Shown piece by piece: positions 1-9,929 of a stretch of 64,000 nt of DNA; positions within the stretch are counted from its first letter, which is position 1, and each line of letters opens with the position of its first letter. Where the stretch lies: positions 556,874 to 620,873 of the forward strand of contig NZ_JABBYG020000003.1 in the NCBI RefSeq assembly GCF_012935325.2, in the 5' to 3' direction. The translations under genes were made by a program, and so were the position numbers. The notes below the pieces were generated by a model that saw only the letters and a program-made list of their open reading frames with translations, had not been told where the DNA came from and ran no database searches. Source of the DNA: Paenibacillus sp. PL91 (GTDB lineage Bacteria > Bacillota > Bacilli > Paenibacillales > Paenibacillaceae).

Positions 1-997
1 CGCCGCGGCCGATGCCGCCAGCTTTCAATACTTCAAACATCGTAAGCGTAGTCGAGTAAAGATCAGTAGGGAATTCATCAGTATCCCAGCCGAGCAATAG
101 ATCGCCTTGGTTCGCGTCAAGCGATCCGAGCATGCCGTTGATAGCCGCCGTGCGAATTTCGTGCTCGAACGTGTGGCCTGCAAGCGTAGCATGGTTCGCT
201 TCAAGGTTCAGCTTGAAGTGATCTTTTAAGCCGTATTTTTGCAAGAATGAGATCGTTGTAGCTGCATCAAAGTCATATTGGTGTTTCGTAGGCTCTTTCG
301 GTTTCGGCTCGATCAAGAATTGTGCGTCAAAGCCGATTTCCTTCGCATAAGCAATTGCCATGTGGTACAAGCGGGCAAGGTTATCAAGCTCAAAGCCCAT
401 ATCTGTGTTAAGCAGCGTTTCGTAGCCTTCACGACCGCCCCAGAATACGTAGTTTTCTGCGCCAAGCTCTTTACCTACTTCAAGCCCTTTTTTAAGCTGT
501 GCGCCTGCATAGGCATAGACATCAGCGTTGACAGCCGTTCCAGCGCCATGCACATAACGCGGGTTCGAGAACATGTTAACCGTGTTCCAAAGCAGCTTTT
601 TGCCTGAGGACTTCATGTTGTCCTTCAATAGCGCTACGATTACGTCGAGGTTTTTGTTCGTTTCTTGAAGCGTTTCGCCTTCCGGCGCAATGTCCACATC
701 ATGGAATGCGTAGAAAGGAATGTTCAGTTTATTCATAAATTCAAAGTTAGCTTCAACGCGCGCTTTCGCACGGTCAAGGCCGCTATATTGATCCCAGCCG
801 CGAACCATAGTAGGTGCGCCGAACGGGTCTGTACCATTTGCGTTAAACGTATGCCAATAAGCTACCGCGAAGCGAAGGTGCTCTTCCATCGTTTTGCCTA
901 AAATCACTTGGTTAGGATCGTAATGTTTGAATGCCAGCGGATTATCCGAGCCCTTACCTTCAAACTGGATGGTGTTGATATTTTTGAAATAGCTCAT
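1..997 (-). CDS. xylA: Xylose isomerase, 3' end cut by the window edge
   Basis: Catalyses D-xylose to D-xylulose in the cytoplasm, the first step of the isomerase route of xylose use. About 332 of the usual roughly 440 residues are visible. The frame stays open to base 1, so the C-terminus lies outside the window. The N-terminus reads [14 protein letters not shown], typical of family II enzymes. The active-site His lies in FYAFHDVD near residue 99, the metal-binding Glu/Lys in [13 protein letters not shown], and a further metal region in [16 protein letters not shown]. The ATG at 997 follows AAGGAGG at ideal spacing. The gene diverges from xylR across a 231-bp region holding a XylR operator and a cre-like site, so xylose induction and glucose repression are expected. 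Family assignment is very secure. Confidence 0.97.
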   Translation of the reverse strand, partial: MSYFKNINTIQFEGKGSDNPLAFKHYDPNQVILGKTMEEHLRFAVAYWHTFNANGTDPFGAPTMVRGWDQYSGLDRAKARVEANFEFMNKLNIPFYAFHDVDIAPEGETLQETNKNLDVIVALLKDNMKSSGKKLLWNTVNMFSNPRYVHGAGTAVNADVYAYAGAQLKKGLEVGKELGAENYVFWGGREGYETLLNTDMGFELDNLARLYHMAIAYAKEIGFDAQFLIEPKPKEPTKHQYDFDAATTISFLQKYGLKDHFKLNLEANHATLAGHTFEHEIRTAAINGMLGSLDANQGDLLLGWDTDEFPTDLYSTTLTMFEVLKAGGIGRG

Positions 998-1034
998 AGA
1001 AAACTAAATCCTCCTTCACGGAATTCGATATTTT

Positions 1035-1048
1035 TGTTAGTGCTTACA
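1035..1048. promoter_or_regulatory. cre-like site in the xylA leader
   Basis: The minus strand reads TGTAAGCACTAACA, one mismatch from the CcpA consensus TGWAANCGNTNWCA (the central G is A). It lies just downstream of the predicted xylA -10 box, where CcpA could block initiation or elongation. Carbon catabolite repression of xyl genes is well known in Bacillales; function here is inferred from motif and position. Confidence 0.6.
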
Positions 1049-1051
1049 TTT

Positions 1052-1081
1052 AGAATAACACGCTTCAACTTAGTTTGTCTA
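1052..1081 (-). promoter_or_regulatory. Predicted SigA promoter of xylA
   Basis: On the minus strand a -35 TAGACA (1076-1081) and a -10 TATTCT (1052-1057) are 18 bp apart. The -35 element lies inside the XylR operator, which would explain repression by steric exclusion. This is a motif-based call. Confidence 0.55.
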
Positions 1082-1097
1082 TTAAACAAACTAAGTT
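1067..1097. promoter_or_regulatory. XylR operator
   Basis: A perfect 12-bp inverted repeat, with arms AACTTAGTTTGT (1067-1078) and ACAAACTAAGTT (1086-1097) around a 7-bp spacer. It matches the Bacillus xyl operator core TTAGTTTGTT...AACAAACTAA. It overlaps the -35 region of xylA and most of the predicted xylR promoter, so XylR probably represses both directions. Confidence 0.9.
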
Positions 1098-1110
1098 TTT
1101 GTGTTACACT
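1082..1110 (+). promoter_or_regulatory. Predicted promoter of xylR
   Basis: TTAAAC (1082-1087), a 17-bp spacer and TACACT (1105-1110), with a TG dinucleotide at the extended -10 position (1102-1103). The right arm of the XylR operator lies inside the spacer, suggesting autoregulation. The weak -35 lowers confidence. Confidence 0.45.
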
Positions 1111-1228
1111 AGCAATAACTTATTCCCAGCTCATAAAACGCTTTTTGAGTATGCTCCTCAAGCAAGCTCCATATTCGACATTTCGTGCTACAATGATAAA
1201 TATTGTGACTTGGACGGAGGCTTTCAGT

Positions 1229-2389
1229 ATGAAATTAAAACCAACAGGAGATTTAGCGCTCATCAAAAAAATAAATACGGCTATCGTACTTGAATCCGTT
1301 CTGAAGCATGCGCCGCTCTCGCGAGCGCAAATATCCGAGCGGACCGGCCTTAATAAGGCGACGGTGTCCAGTCTCGTTCAAGATTTGATCGACAACCATC
1401 TTGTTCTGGAAAACGGGCCGGGACTATCGAGCGGCGGACGCAAGCCTGTCATGCTGTTATTCAATGGAACCGCAGGTTATGCTGTCGGCATTGATCTCGG
1501 CGTTAACTATATTCGTGGCATGCTAGTCGACTTGGAAGGCAATGTGATTACAGAGCATCAGAGCAAGCTGAAGCAGCAGGATGCCAACCATGTCATTGGG
1601 CAGCTAGAGTCATGCATCGAGCTTCTTATCCATGAAGCGCCCGAGAGCCCTTATGGCGTTGTCGGCATCGGCGTTGGCGTACCAGGCATAGTCGACGATA
1701 ACGGAACGATTCTGTTTGCTCCAAATTTAAAGTGGCATCAGGTGGAGCTGCAGTCGCAGCTTGAAGAACGCTTCAAGCTGCCGGTAACGATAGACAATGA
1801 AGCAAATGCAGGAGCTCAGGGCGAACAGAAATACGGCGCAGGGCGCGGCATACCGAACCAAATCTACGTCAGCGTCGGAATCGGGATTGGAACGGGAATT
1901 ATTTTGAGCAAGGAGCTGTACAAGGGAGCTTCCGGATTCTCCGGCGAGCTTGGCCATCTCTCGATTGAGTATGACGGCAAGCCGTGCAGCTGCGGCAATC
2001 GCGGCTGCTGGGAGCTGTACGCTTCCGAGAATGCTTTGCTTGAGCGCGCAGCATCGCTGGGCTTCGAAAATTTGGAGGAGCTGCTTATCGCTGCGGCTGC
2101 TGGAGATGAGCGAGTTATCGAGCTGATACGCTCGATTGGCGACTATTTGGGCGCGGGCATTGCGAATATCGTCAACGTGTTTAATCCGAATGTCGTTATC
2201 ATCGGCAACCGCATGAGCCGAGCTGCCGAATGGCTGGGACCAGCCGTACAAGCAGCTGTCGATCAGCGAACGCTTCCTTATCACCGTGAGCGAATGCGCA
2301 TTCTTTTCGCAGAGCTTCAAGATCAATCCGCTGTCCGTGGGGCTGCGTATTACGCCATCAGCAGGTTTTTCACAAAAATTAAAAGCTAA
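1229..2389 (+). CDS. xylR: Xylose repressor, ROK family
   Basis: DNA-binding repressor released by xylose. The 386-residue protein has an N-terminal winged helix-turn-helix (about residues 10-70, with LSRAQISERTGLNKATVSSL as recognition region) and a ROK sugar-binding domain. The ROK domain carries AVGIDLGVNYIRG, a GVGVPGIVD segment and the Cys cluster CSCGNRGCWE that binds zinc in ROK proteins. The ATG at 1229 is preferred over an upstream in-frame extension because GGAGG (1216-1220) lies 8 bp before it and the protein then begins like known XylR (MKLKPTGDLALIKKIN). It diverges from xylA, and a strong hairpin follows. Assignment is supported by the operator next door. Confidence 0.95.
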   Translation: MKLKPTGDLALIKKINTAIVLESVLKHAPLSRAQISERTGLNKATVSSLVQDLIDNHLVLENGPGLSSGGRKPVMLLFNGTAGYAVGIDLGVNYIRGMLVDLEGNVITEHQSKLKQQDANHVIGQLESCIELLIHEAPESPYGVVGIGVGVPGIVDDNGTILFAPNLKWHQVELQSQLEERFKLPVTIDNEANAGAQGEQKYGAGRGIPNQIYVSVGIGIGTGIILSKELYKGASGFSGELGHLSIEYDGKPCSCGNRGCWELYASENALLERAASLGFENLEELLIAAAAGDERVIELIRSIGDYLGAGIANIVNVFNPNVVIIGNRMSRAAEWLGPAVQAAVDQRTLPYHRERMRILFAELQDQSAVRGAAYYAISRFFTKIKS

Positions 2390-2394
2390 ATATG

Positions 2395-2443
2395 AAGCAG
2401 GAGCTGCTCCGATGACTTGAGACAAATCGGGCAGCTCCTGCTT
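2395..2443. terminator. Bidirectional terminator between xylR and the large secreted-protein gene
   Basis: A 13-bp perfect stem (AAGCAGGAGCTGC at 2395-2407 with its complement at 2431-2443) extended inward by CCGAT/ATCGG. It lies 6 bp after the xylR stop and 3 bp after the stop of the convergent gene, so it serves both. The T-run on the plus strand is interrupted (TTATTTATT). Confidence 0.8.
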
Positions 2444-2445
2444 AT

Positions 2446-5400
2446 TTATTGAACACGATGAACGCCAACGGTATTCAGCGTACTCCCTTCAATCGACACT
2501 TCAGCAATTGACTCCTTGATGGTTCCATTCGAGTAGTAAGCTGTAAATACAAACTGTAATTTTCCTTGCTCGAGCTCTGCAAAAGCATGATCCCATAGCT
2601 CGCCGCTCCAGCTCGTTTGCGCAGCATTGCTTTTATCTAGCGCTGCTAAATAGCTCGACATCTTAACTTGGACCCGCTCCGCCTTCGTCGCCGTCCCTGT
2701 CATCGTCGTATCCGCCTTTAGCACAAACTTCTCGCCAGCCCAAAAAACCGAATAGCCGCGCGGAGAATCAGGTTTGCCTGTCTTTTCTAAATTATAGTCA
2801 ATCCGTCGCTCATCCCATTGGACCGTATGCTTCACAAAGCCTGCAACATGAAGCGGCAGCACCTGTACCAGCTTGGTTATACTGACCGGATCGGCAATCC
2901 CGTCGCTTACCGTAATTTTCATACTCCAGGATCCAACCGTTGTCAGTTTTAGAGAAGGGCCTTTAGCCGGATAGGCTGGACCATTCACCGTGTAGGAATA
3001 GCTGCTTTGGGCCCCAAAAGGACTCGTCAGCTCATAAGCAATCGAAAGCGTATTACCGTCCGGATCAGCCGCATTCGAAGAGAACGTGGTCAAATCTCCC
3101 TCGTACACCGGCTTCGGCGACCAGTCAAAATCTGCGGCAGGCGGACGGTTGGTGACAAAATGAATATACGCGAAATGTCCTTCATTGCCAGCTTCATCAT
3201 AATCAAGAACGGTAAGACGATATTGTTGTCCGGCATCTAAACCCGTTACCCGGTAGGATAGACGGTCAAGCGCTAGCGGGATGCTGTACTCTTTTGTCCC
3301 ATCATTATTTAGATCAATATTGGCGACACTGCCATCTGCATTAACCTTTTGTAAGTAGAAGGTTCGAGTTGCATGCCCGGAGGATGGAGCTGCATCGCTA
3401 AAAGCATTGAATTGCACCGTTACTGCGGTCGGTTCAACGAGCAGCTGTTCATCTACATCTGCCGGTTTAACCGTATCTACAAAGAAGAAACCATTACGGG
3501 AGTAAGGCCCCCAAATGTAGCTGTCATTTGCTCTTGCTCGCCAGTAGTGCAGCCCTTCCGCAAGTGCTGTCGTTGTAAAGCTAGTCGCAGCCGTGGCCGC
3601 GTTTGTGTTCACCACAGAGGTGCCGCTCGATGCTCGAAACACCTCGTAATCTATCGCTGTAATCGGATGATTCTCAGGATCAACTACAAATGTGCGCAGC
3701 TGTGGTCGGTTCGAATTGATATAGATCGGATCGTCTCCATCTGGCGCATGATATGAGAGCAAATATGTCGTAGGAGGCGCGTCTAACATAAAGTATCTTA
3801 CATTACTTAAATTCGACCACACGCCTGCAGAGTACACTTGACCTTGTACTTTAACCAAGCGACCAGGCGTGATGGTTTCGGTTAGCATTGGGTAACTGAG
3901 CGCATTACCCTCATGCTCGATGGACAAAGCTGTCTCATTATTGTCTACATACGTCATGGATAGACGATAGCTCTCTTGCGGATCTCCCTCTGCATCAAAG
4001 TAAGACCATGTAATCGTTGGCTCTTTGAGCAGAACGGTTGGAGCTGCTGCCGTTACGCCTGTAGGGTACGAAATGGTCATGACAGGCTTGGTTTGGTTTA
4101 TAGGAGGTAAACTGTCTTTTAAGACGATGTACTCCCCCCAATATGACCATGCTCCATGTATGTCTCTTACTTGCTCTTGTACGATCAGCTCCACACCTGG
4201 ACGGTTGTAATATTCACGTTTACCAGTTGTCCATGTGTTTTCATCGGCCCAGCGTGTGCGGAAGAGCTTGTCCGACAAAACATGAGAGATGTCAGGATCA
4301 TAAGAACTATCATACGTTTCATAATCAAGCGATTCGCCTTCTGCAAATACTTTTCCTGTAAAGCGGACGTCAGGCTGCGCTATCGGTCTACGATGGGCAT
4401 AAATAATCTTTTTAACCGGCTTTGACCATTTGCGATAGGAGGCTAATCCAGGTTCATCCTGTCCACGGAATGTAATCTCGTACAAGCCTGCTCGATCTAA
4501 AGCACTGATGGTGCTTGGGAAAGATTGACCATTATACGCACTTAGAGCATCGGGATTCTCGAAAAAGTTTGGATTATGGCTATAGCTCCACTCTTCCGCA
4601 CCCATTACATCTTTATCGATATCATTGAAGATTTTCTCATACATGAGAGGTTCGTTTACAAGGACTGTTTCATACGTTTGTTCGGTGTACGTATCGCCGT
4701 AATTTGTTATTTTCAAATTAGAGAAGGTCGCGTTTGACTGTCCGAGTGCCATAAAGCCGGCCGATCCTTTTACATAAGTACCATCAGCAACCTCAAGCCG
4801 TTTAGCGTAATTCACATAAACGCGCTGTATGCCGTTTATTGATTCTACTTTGATCGGGTACGTATTGAATGCTGAACGTACTAATGGTGTTGACTGTAAA
4901 AGAGTTTTGGCTCCATTCACTACACGATATAAAGAAAGCGTATTATTCACCCATTCTACCGTAAACATATTTCTTTCATTTTGAATTTGGAATCCAGTAC
5001 CGATTGTCTTATCATTTTTTATGTCATTCACACTTACATTGAACTCTAGCGCATAGTTTTTCTTTACTGCATTTTGGTCGTAGAATAAACCGCCCCACTC
5101 GTCACTGGAAATGCTTATTGTATTAGGGTCAATAGGACTTACTCCACTTTTACCTGATGCAGAAACGAAAGGCGCTACAATGTTAGAGCCATCGGTCGTA
5201 TGAAAAACATAAATAGATCCATCGGGTAAAATAGGAGAATCTTCTTCAAAGCTACCGTATTGTCCCCCAACAAGATGACCTTCACTTATCGTTACATTTT
5301 TAGTTATATTGAATATGCTATAAATCGAATGAGGATTATCAGTCCCACTAGGAACGTATTGTCTGTTTATTGAAAATAAGTCGCCATTCGGCAATTGGGA

Positions 5401-8400
5401 TACTCTTACCGCATTTTTAAAAGCAGTAGGAGCAAAAGGACTCGAAATTTGCGTTCCGTCCTTTTGAAAAACGAGAGCGTCAGCTCTGTTTCCTGTTATA
5501 AGTACTTGATCGTTTTTCATAACAAGCAACCGATTTGGCATATCATCGTCCCTCACCATATTGCTATAGGACTGTCCTGACGATCTAATTAAAGATAAGT
5601 CATAACTGTTATAAGTCTTCATCTCTAAAACATTACGGTAATCCGTGTTTCTTACATAAGTAAATACGTATAAGTACTGTCCATCATTTGACATAGATAC
5701 AGGAGAAGTTTTAGGACTAGAACCACTGTAGGCAGTAGTCGTGCTAGTAAGTCCTGTATTAAGTCTAGTACCGTTAGATGTAATTTTAGTCAAGGTCCGT
5801 CCTGAAATATAAACCGTACCGTCCTCTGAAAAAGTTGCTTGGTAGCGGTTATAATCATATACCCCGTATCTGAACGGGACTACGTTTCCGCTCGTCGCCC
5901 ATATCAATTGTCTACTCTCTAGTGAAAACTTGTAATACTTCGTTTCTACTAGGCGATTGGTCATATCGATAAACTCAACGCCAATAATAACGCTTTTTAA
6001 ATCTGGAGTCAGTTCGTATAGAACAGGTTTATAAGTTCTACCGTCAGAATCTATAGGGAAACTGTCTTCTTGGACGACAGCTCCTTGCGGATTTATGATT
6101 CTCGTCCTGACTAGATTATTCTCAAACCAAACGATATGAACCCTTTCATCCTTTTTAATTTCTACAATACTGTTATAGTACATCCCTGGAGTAGGCTCTA
6201 TAAAGTTAAAAGTAGATAGAACTTGTCCTGTTTTTGAATCATGTTGGTTATACGTGTACAAATCAGTTTGCGTATTAAGCCCTCTAGCGTAAGAATAGAT
6301 TCGCTTACCATCAAACACAATGGGAGTTATATAGTTTCTTCCAGAACCTCCTCCAAATAGTCCCCAATTCGTTCTTGCTACCAGATCAGAAGCGTAAGAC
6401 GTAATGTTTCGAGAGTTATTTCCCGCACCTGTATTAGGATATTTTATATTAAAGTTTGCTTGAACAGCATTCTTTGTCCGAATGTTAGAGTCGGCAAGCC
6501 ATGCTATTTTATCTGCATCTCCTCCTATATATGGATTCTTTAGTACCCATGACCGCAGGATCGATTGCGGAGCAAATGAAGTAATGGGCGGTGAACTATC
6601 CTCACCTTGACCCGGCTGCTCCGTGATACCGAATGCATTAAAATTGACTTCGGGTGCATAGTTCAAAATGTCCGACTTCGCTAAATTCGAACTACCTTTC
6701 TTGCCGTAATCCTCCTTAACTGTCGCACGGTATTGTCTTTGGCCAACAGACGTATACGTAACGGTATGTGTTGTTTTATAGGCTCCATTGTAAAGGGCCG
6801 TCCAAGGCTCTTCCTCAAAATTTCCGTTGCCGTTCGAATCATATCGCTCCTCAAGCAGCAAGTGATTGATGGTATCTCCGTCTGGACTTTCCCCTTCAAC
6901 ATAGAGCATGAATGCGTTATTTCGATAGGATTCTTCTGGAGCCGTGATCTGAACGGTTGGCGGCATATCGGGAACAACACTCAACGGCAGGGATGCCCAA
7001 TCACTAAAACGGCCTGTCGTGTCGTAAACCTTTCCTTCCAGTATGTAATCCCCTAATGCAAGATTATTCACCGTAGGGAAGCCGGAAACATAACTAGATC
7101 CAGCTAGAGGCTTGTATCTTTTTTCCGATCTACTATGATCAATCGTTTCACCACGAAATTCGAGTGGCGTGTAAGAATCATTAAGATGATACGGAACTGG
7201 AAATGGGCGACCTTCAATGATACGAGTCACCCCTGAGACAATGGCTACAGGCTTTGGATCAATTACCGTTAGTCTAGCCGATGTACTCATTGATCCTCGG
7301 TCATTGGTTCCTATAAATTTGGCGGAATACTCGCCCACCGTGTTATAGGTTACATCTGCATACTCAAGTTTGCTCTTATTCGGAAGGACTGCTTCAAGAT
7401 CTGGCGAAAAGTCCCACTCAAAGGTATCGTATCCGCTGGATGTATTTAGTAATGACGATTTTTCACCCGCAATAATGGTATCCGGTACAAATCGTATAGC
7501 TAAATCCATCGGATTAGGGATTGGTGAAGGGGGAGAGGTTGGCGTTGCTATAGGCGTACTGCTGGGAGTTGGCGTTGCGCTTGGTTTCGGCGTTGCTGGA
7601 GCGTTTGACACATTTACGACTAATCTCGCCCATTCTGACACTTTGTTTTTACTGTTGGTCACGCGTAGTTCAACGAGGTATTTGCCTAAATTATAAAAGT
7701 CCTTTGTTACAGGTTTTTTGTTGATGGTGTTCCCGTTTGGTGTCTTGTATTTCCACTCGTAAAGTGTGATAGGTTCTTTGCCGGGCGAATAGGACAGCTT
7801 ATCGTCCAACTTAGGATCGATCGATGGTTTGATCGTAATTTCGGGCTCGGTTCGATGATCGCCCTGTAGGTGACTTATGATTGCGTTTGGAACTGTTCGT
7901 TCGTTTTTCTTGTTAAAAGCGATTTTGAAATCTTTTGTGTTGTTCGTTTCATTTGATTCAGCAACAGCTTCCCCGAAATCCGTTTTAGCTGTGAAGGTCT
8001 TAATTCCGCTTGTGGTTGAGGATACATTTACTGTTACCGTTTTAACCTGACCAGGAGGCACGTTTGATATAACTTCTGATTTAATGTTGGTTCCCACAAT
8101 GCCTACAGTAAAAGCGCCGCTGCTTTCAGTACCTTTGTTTTCTGTCGTTATTTTGATCGGTACAGAATCGCCCACCCACGCATCTGCTGGACTAATTAGG
8201 GTTTTAATTAGTAGGTCGGTCTGTTTTTTTATTATTAAAGGTTCCAATGGTGGAATATAAAACATCTCATACCACCATGAGCCGTCAGGCTGCCATATAT
8301 TCCACATTTGAACCACGCCGGGACTAAAATCTGTAGGCATCTGTTGAATAATTACATATTCTTTAAGGGTTTCTCCTGTCCATCCCTTATTAGTTCTTTT

Positions 8401-8949
8401 GTTATAACTTTCAATAAAGGTAGCGGATTCTCTGTAAGGATCAACAATCGATTCTAACCATTTACGTGCATCGGGATGAGAAGTTAACATTGGTGTTGGA
8501 GTGATTTGCTTACTTTCTCCCACCGTTGTATTCCATGGTGTTTTAACCCAATTCTTTGCGACATTTAGGGTAGCTCTTGAATCGCTTCTGAACTTCCAGT
8601 TACGATAAAGATTCCCATTTATATCCCAACCAAGATAACGCCAATGTCCATCATCAAATAAATTTCCGGACACCTGCAAGGGAGAACCATAAACTACTAA
8701 TTTACTGCCCATTTCACAACTATTAGAAAGGAAATTACCATTTAAGATTTTTTTTCCTTTGTCAGTTGTTATTGAGGTTGGTAAGTTATACTGCTCAATA
8801 AGAGTTTGAGAGTCTGTATCATAAGACGATGGTACGGGGCAATCTTTTTTGCCGTCCGCAAAAGCAGTAGATGGTATTGATGTTTGCATTAATATAAAAG
8901 CTATTATCAATAATGCAATTTGTTTTAGTGACATATTCAAGGAGTTCAC
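2446..8949 (-). CDS. Giant modular secreted protein (CARDB, PKD and other beta-sandwich domains)
   Basis: A 2,167-residue extracellular protein of unknown specific role. A signal peptide covers residues 1 to about 31 (hydrophobic core, then STAFA). A CARDB-like domain lies near 243-345, and a Pro/Thr/Ser linker near 453-480. A PKD-like fold follows (FEWDFSPDL near 505), and further PKD-like blocks are spread along the chain. Repeating beta-rich segments near 870-1250 resemble a propeller. A concanavalin-like domain lies near 1275-1425, a fibronectin III-like domain near 1826-1936 and a final PKD near 1940-2035. No catalytic motif is recognised, so adhesion or glycan binding is more likely than catalysis. 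The GTG start overlaps the stop of the upstream SLH gene (GTGA); an ATG at 8934 is an alternative. The stretch near 4.7-6.5 kb is more AT-rich than the ends, suggesting mosaic origin. Confidence 0.8.
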   Translation of the reverse strand: MNSLNMSLKQIALLIIAFILMQTSIPSTAFADGKKDCPVPSSYDTDSQTLIEQYNLPTSITTDKGKKILNGNFLSNSCEMGSKLVVYGSPLQVSGNLFDDGHWRYLGWDINGNLYRNWKFRSDSRATLNVAKNWVKTPWNTTVGESKQITPTPMLTSHPDARKWLESIVDPYRESATFIESYNKRTNKGWTGETLKEYVIIQQMPTDFSPGVVQMWNIWQPDGSWWYEMFYIPPLEPLIIKKQTDLLIKTLISPADAWVGDSVPIKITTENKGTESSGAFTVGIVGTNIKSEVISNVPPGQVKTVTVNVSSTTSGIKTFTAKTDFGEAVAESNETNNTKDFKIAFNKKNERTVPNAIISHLQGDHRTEPEITIKPSIDPKLDDKLSYSPGKEPITLYEWKYKTPNGNTINKKPVTKDFYNLGKYLVELRVTNSKNKVSEWARLVVNVSNAPATPKPSATPTPSSTPIATPTSPPSPIPNPMDLAIRFVPDTIIAGEKSSLLNTSSGYDTFEWDFSPDLEAVLPNKSKLEYADVTYNTVGEYSAKFIGTNDRGSMSTSARLTVIDPKPVAIVSGVTRIIEGRPFPVPYHLNDSYTPLEFRGETIDHSRSEKRYKPLAGSSYVSGFPTVNNLALGDYILEGKVYDTTGRFSDWASLPLSVVPDMPPTVQITAPEESYRNNAFMLYVEGESPDGDTINHLLLEERYDSNGNGNFEEEPWTALYNGAYKTTHTVTYTSVGQRQYRATVKEDYGKKGSSNLAKSDILNYAPEVNFNAFGITEQPGQGEDSSPPITSFAPQSILRSWVLKNPYIGGDADKIAWLADSNIRTKNAVQANFNIKYPNTGAGNNSRNITSYASDLVARTNWGLFGGGSGRNYITPIVFDGKRIYSYARGLNTQTDLYTYNQHDSKTGQVLSTFNFIEPTPGMYYNSIVEIKKDERVHIVWFENNLVRTRIINPQGAVVQEDSFPIDSDGRTYKPVLYELTPDLKSVIIGVEFIDMTNRLVETKYYKFSLESRQLIWATSGNVVPFRYGVYDYNRYQATFSEDGTVYISGRTLTKITSNGTRLNTGLTSTTTAYSGSSPKTSPVSMSNDGQYLYVFTYVRNTDYRNVLEMKTYNSYDLSLIRSSGQSYSNMVRDDDMPNRLLVMKNDQVLITGNRADALVFQKDGTQISSPFAPTAFKNAVRVSQLPNGDLFSINRQYVPSGTDNPHSIYSIFNITKNVTISEGHLVGGQYGSFEEDSPILPDGSIYVFHTTDGSNIVAPFVSASGKSGVSPIDPNTISISSDEWGGLFYDQNAVKKNYALEFNVSVNDIKNDKTIGTGFQIQNERNMFTVEWVNNTLSLYRVVNGAKTLLQSTPLVRSAFNTYPIKVESINGIQRVYVNYAKRLEVADGTYVKGSAGFMALGQSNATFSNLKITNYGDTYTEQTYETVLVNEPLMYEKIFNDIDKDVMGAEEWSYSHNPNFFENPDALSAYNGQSFPSTISALDRAGLYEITFRGQDEPGLASYRKWSKPVKKIIYAHRRPIAQPDVRFTGKVFAEGESLDYETYDSSYDPDISHVLSDKLFRTRWADENTWTTGKREYYNRPGVELIVQEQVRDIHGAWSYWGEYIVLKDSLPPINQTKPVMTISYPTGVTAAAPTVLLKEPTITWSYFDAEGDPQESYRLSMTYVDNNETALSIEHEGNALSYPMLTETITPGRLVKVQGQVYSAGVWSNLSNVRYFMLDAPPTTYLLSYHAPDGDDPIYINSNRPQLRTFVVDPENHPITAIDYEVFRASSGTSVVNTNAATAATSFTTTALAEGLHYWRARANDSYIWGPYSRNGFFFVDTVKPADVDEQLLVEPTAVTVQFNAFSDAAPSSGHATRTFYLQKVNADGSVANIDLNNDGTKEYSIPLALDRLSYRVTGLDAGQQYRLTVLDYDEAGNEGHFAYIHFVTNRPPAADFDWSPKPVYEGDLTTFSSNAADPDGNTLSIAYELTSPFGAQSSYSYTVNGPAYPAKGPSLKLTTVGSWSMKITVSDGIADPVSITKLVQVLPLHVAGFVKHTVQWDERRIDYNLEKTGKPDSPRGYSVFWAGEKFVLKADTTMTGTATKAERVQVKMSSYLAALDKSNAAQTSWSGELWDHAFAELEQGKLQFVFTAYYSNGTIKESIAEVSIEGSTLNTVGVHRVQ

Positions 8950-9929
8950 TCTCCGATCCGCACCATAACCGTTTTATTATCACTTCCCTTATAAACTTTA
9001 AATGTCCTATTATCATATTTTGTTTCGAATACGCTGTTAGCATTACTTGAATCTAAACCATTGACCTTAATATAGCTTGAATAAGCTTTTTCATAAGATT
9101 TTGGATAATAGTACTTTAGTAATTCTTTAACAACGCTCTGATTTTCTGCGCTTGATTCAGAAATGATAATAGAAGTCTTTTTTAATTCAATTACGTATTC
9201 GATCGCAAGAGTATTGTCAAAAAAATTGTCTGATCCTTTAGCGTTTATTAATAAAATGCCACCACTACCATTAGTAGTCGTCCCTTTGAAACTCGGTAGA
9301 GATTGAATCATCGTATTCAGTTCTTCTCTTGTTTTCGGATAAGCTACCGGCTTCCCATTCTTCGCAGTCAACGTATTCGCAATCATCACCACAGCCTCCG
9401 CCCGGGTAGCATTCTTTTCCCCGCCCATCGTTCCATCCGGATAGCCCTTCATAATTTCCAGCTTCTTAGCCACCGCCAAATAACCCGACTTCACGCCCTC
9501 CAAATCCTTGCCAAGCGCACGGATCGTCATGCGGGCAATCTCTTCACGCGTAATCGGTAGATTAGGCTCAAATGTATTCTCCTTATAATCGCCAACCTTA
9601 ATAATCGATTGCTTCAATCCAGCAGCGATATAAGAACGAAACCAGCCAGCATCATCCGTAAATGGCGTATCAGTATCTTCTGCTTTGATTTTCAATGCGG
9701 CAACAAGCGACTTTAAAAATTCTGCCCGCGTTATGTTAGCATCTGGTTTAAAGGTTTTGGCATCATAACCATTGATCCAGCCCTGAGCAACTGCTGTATC
9801 AATCTCTTTTTTCGCCCAATGGGTCTTCGTATCGGTAAAAACCGCCGCAGCCGCAGCTGCTGCCTGCACGCCCATCAGCATTGCCACCAATAATGTTATC
9901 GTTACTACTAGTCGACCTATTTTTTGCAT
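8946..9929 (-). CDS. SLH-domain cell-surface protein
   Basis: A 327-residue exported protein, probably bound to the cell-wall secondary polymer. It has a signal peptide (MQKIGRLVVTITLLVAMLMG, then an Ala-rich stretch) and three S-layer homology domains: about residues 30-80 (FTDTKTHWAKKEIDTAV, ITRAEF), 90-142 (PITREEIARM) and 143-188, the last being short. About 130 further C-terminal residues have no recognised fold. The ATG at 9929 is chosen over an upstream extension because GGGAG lies 9-10 bp before it and the signal peptide then starts correctly. It overlaps the next gene by 4 bases, implying coupled translation with the giant secreted protein and a joint role at the surface. Confidence 0.88.
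   Translation of the reverse strand: MQKIGRLVVTITLLVAMLMGVQAAAAAAAVFTDTKTHWAKKEIDTAVAQGWINGYDAKTFKPDANITRAEFLKSLVAALKIKAEDTDTPFTDDAGWFRSYIAAGLKQSIIKVGDYKENTFEPNLPITREEIARMTIRALGKDLEGVKSGYLAVAKKLEIMKGYPDGTMGGEKNATRAEAVVMIANTLTAKNGKPVAYPKTREELNTMIQSLPSFKGTTTNGSGGILLINAKGSDNFFDNTLAIEYVIELKKTSIIISESSAENQSVVKELLKYYYPKSYEKAYSSYIKVNGLDSSNANSVFETKYDNRTFKVYKGSDNKTVMVRIGE

Noticed and set aside
908..1228. N-terminal extension of XylR
   Set aside because: It runs through the xylA start region and the operator; GGAGG and family similarity place the start at 1229.
1727..2425. 232-residue minus-strand frame inside xylR
   Set aside because: Shadow of the xylR coding frame, with no family features.
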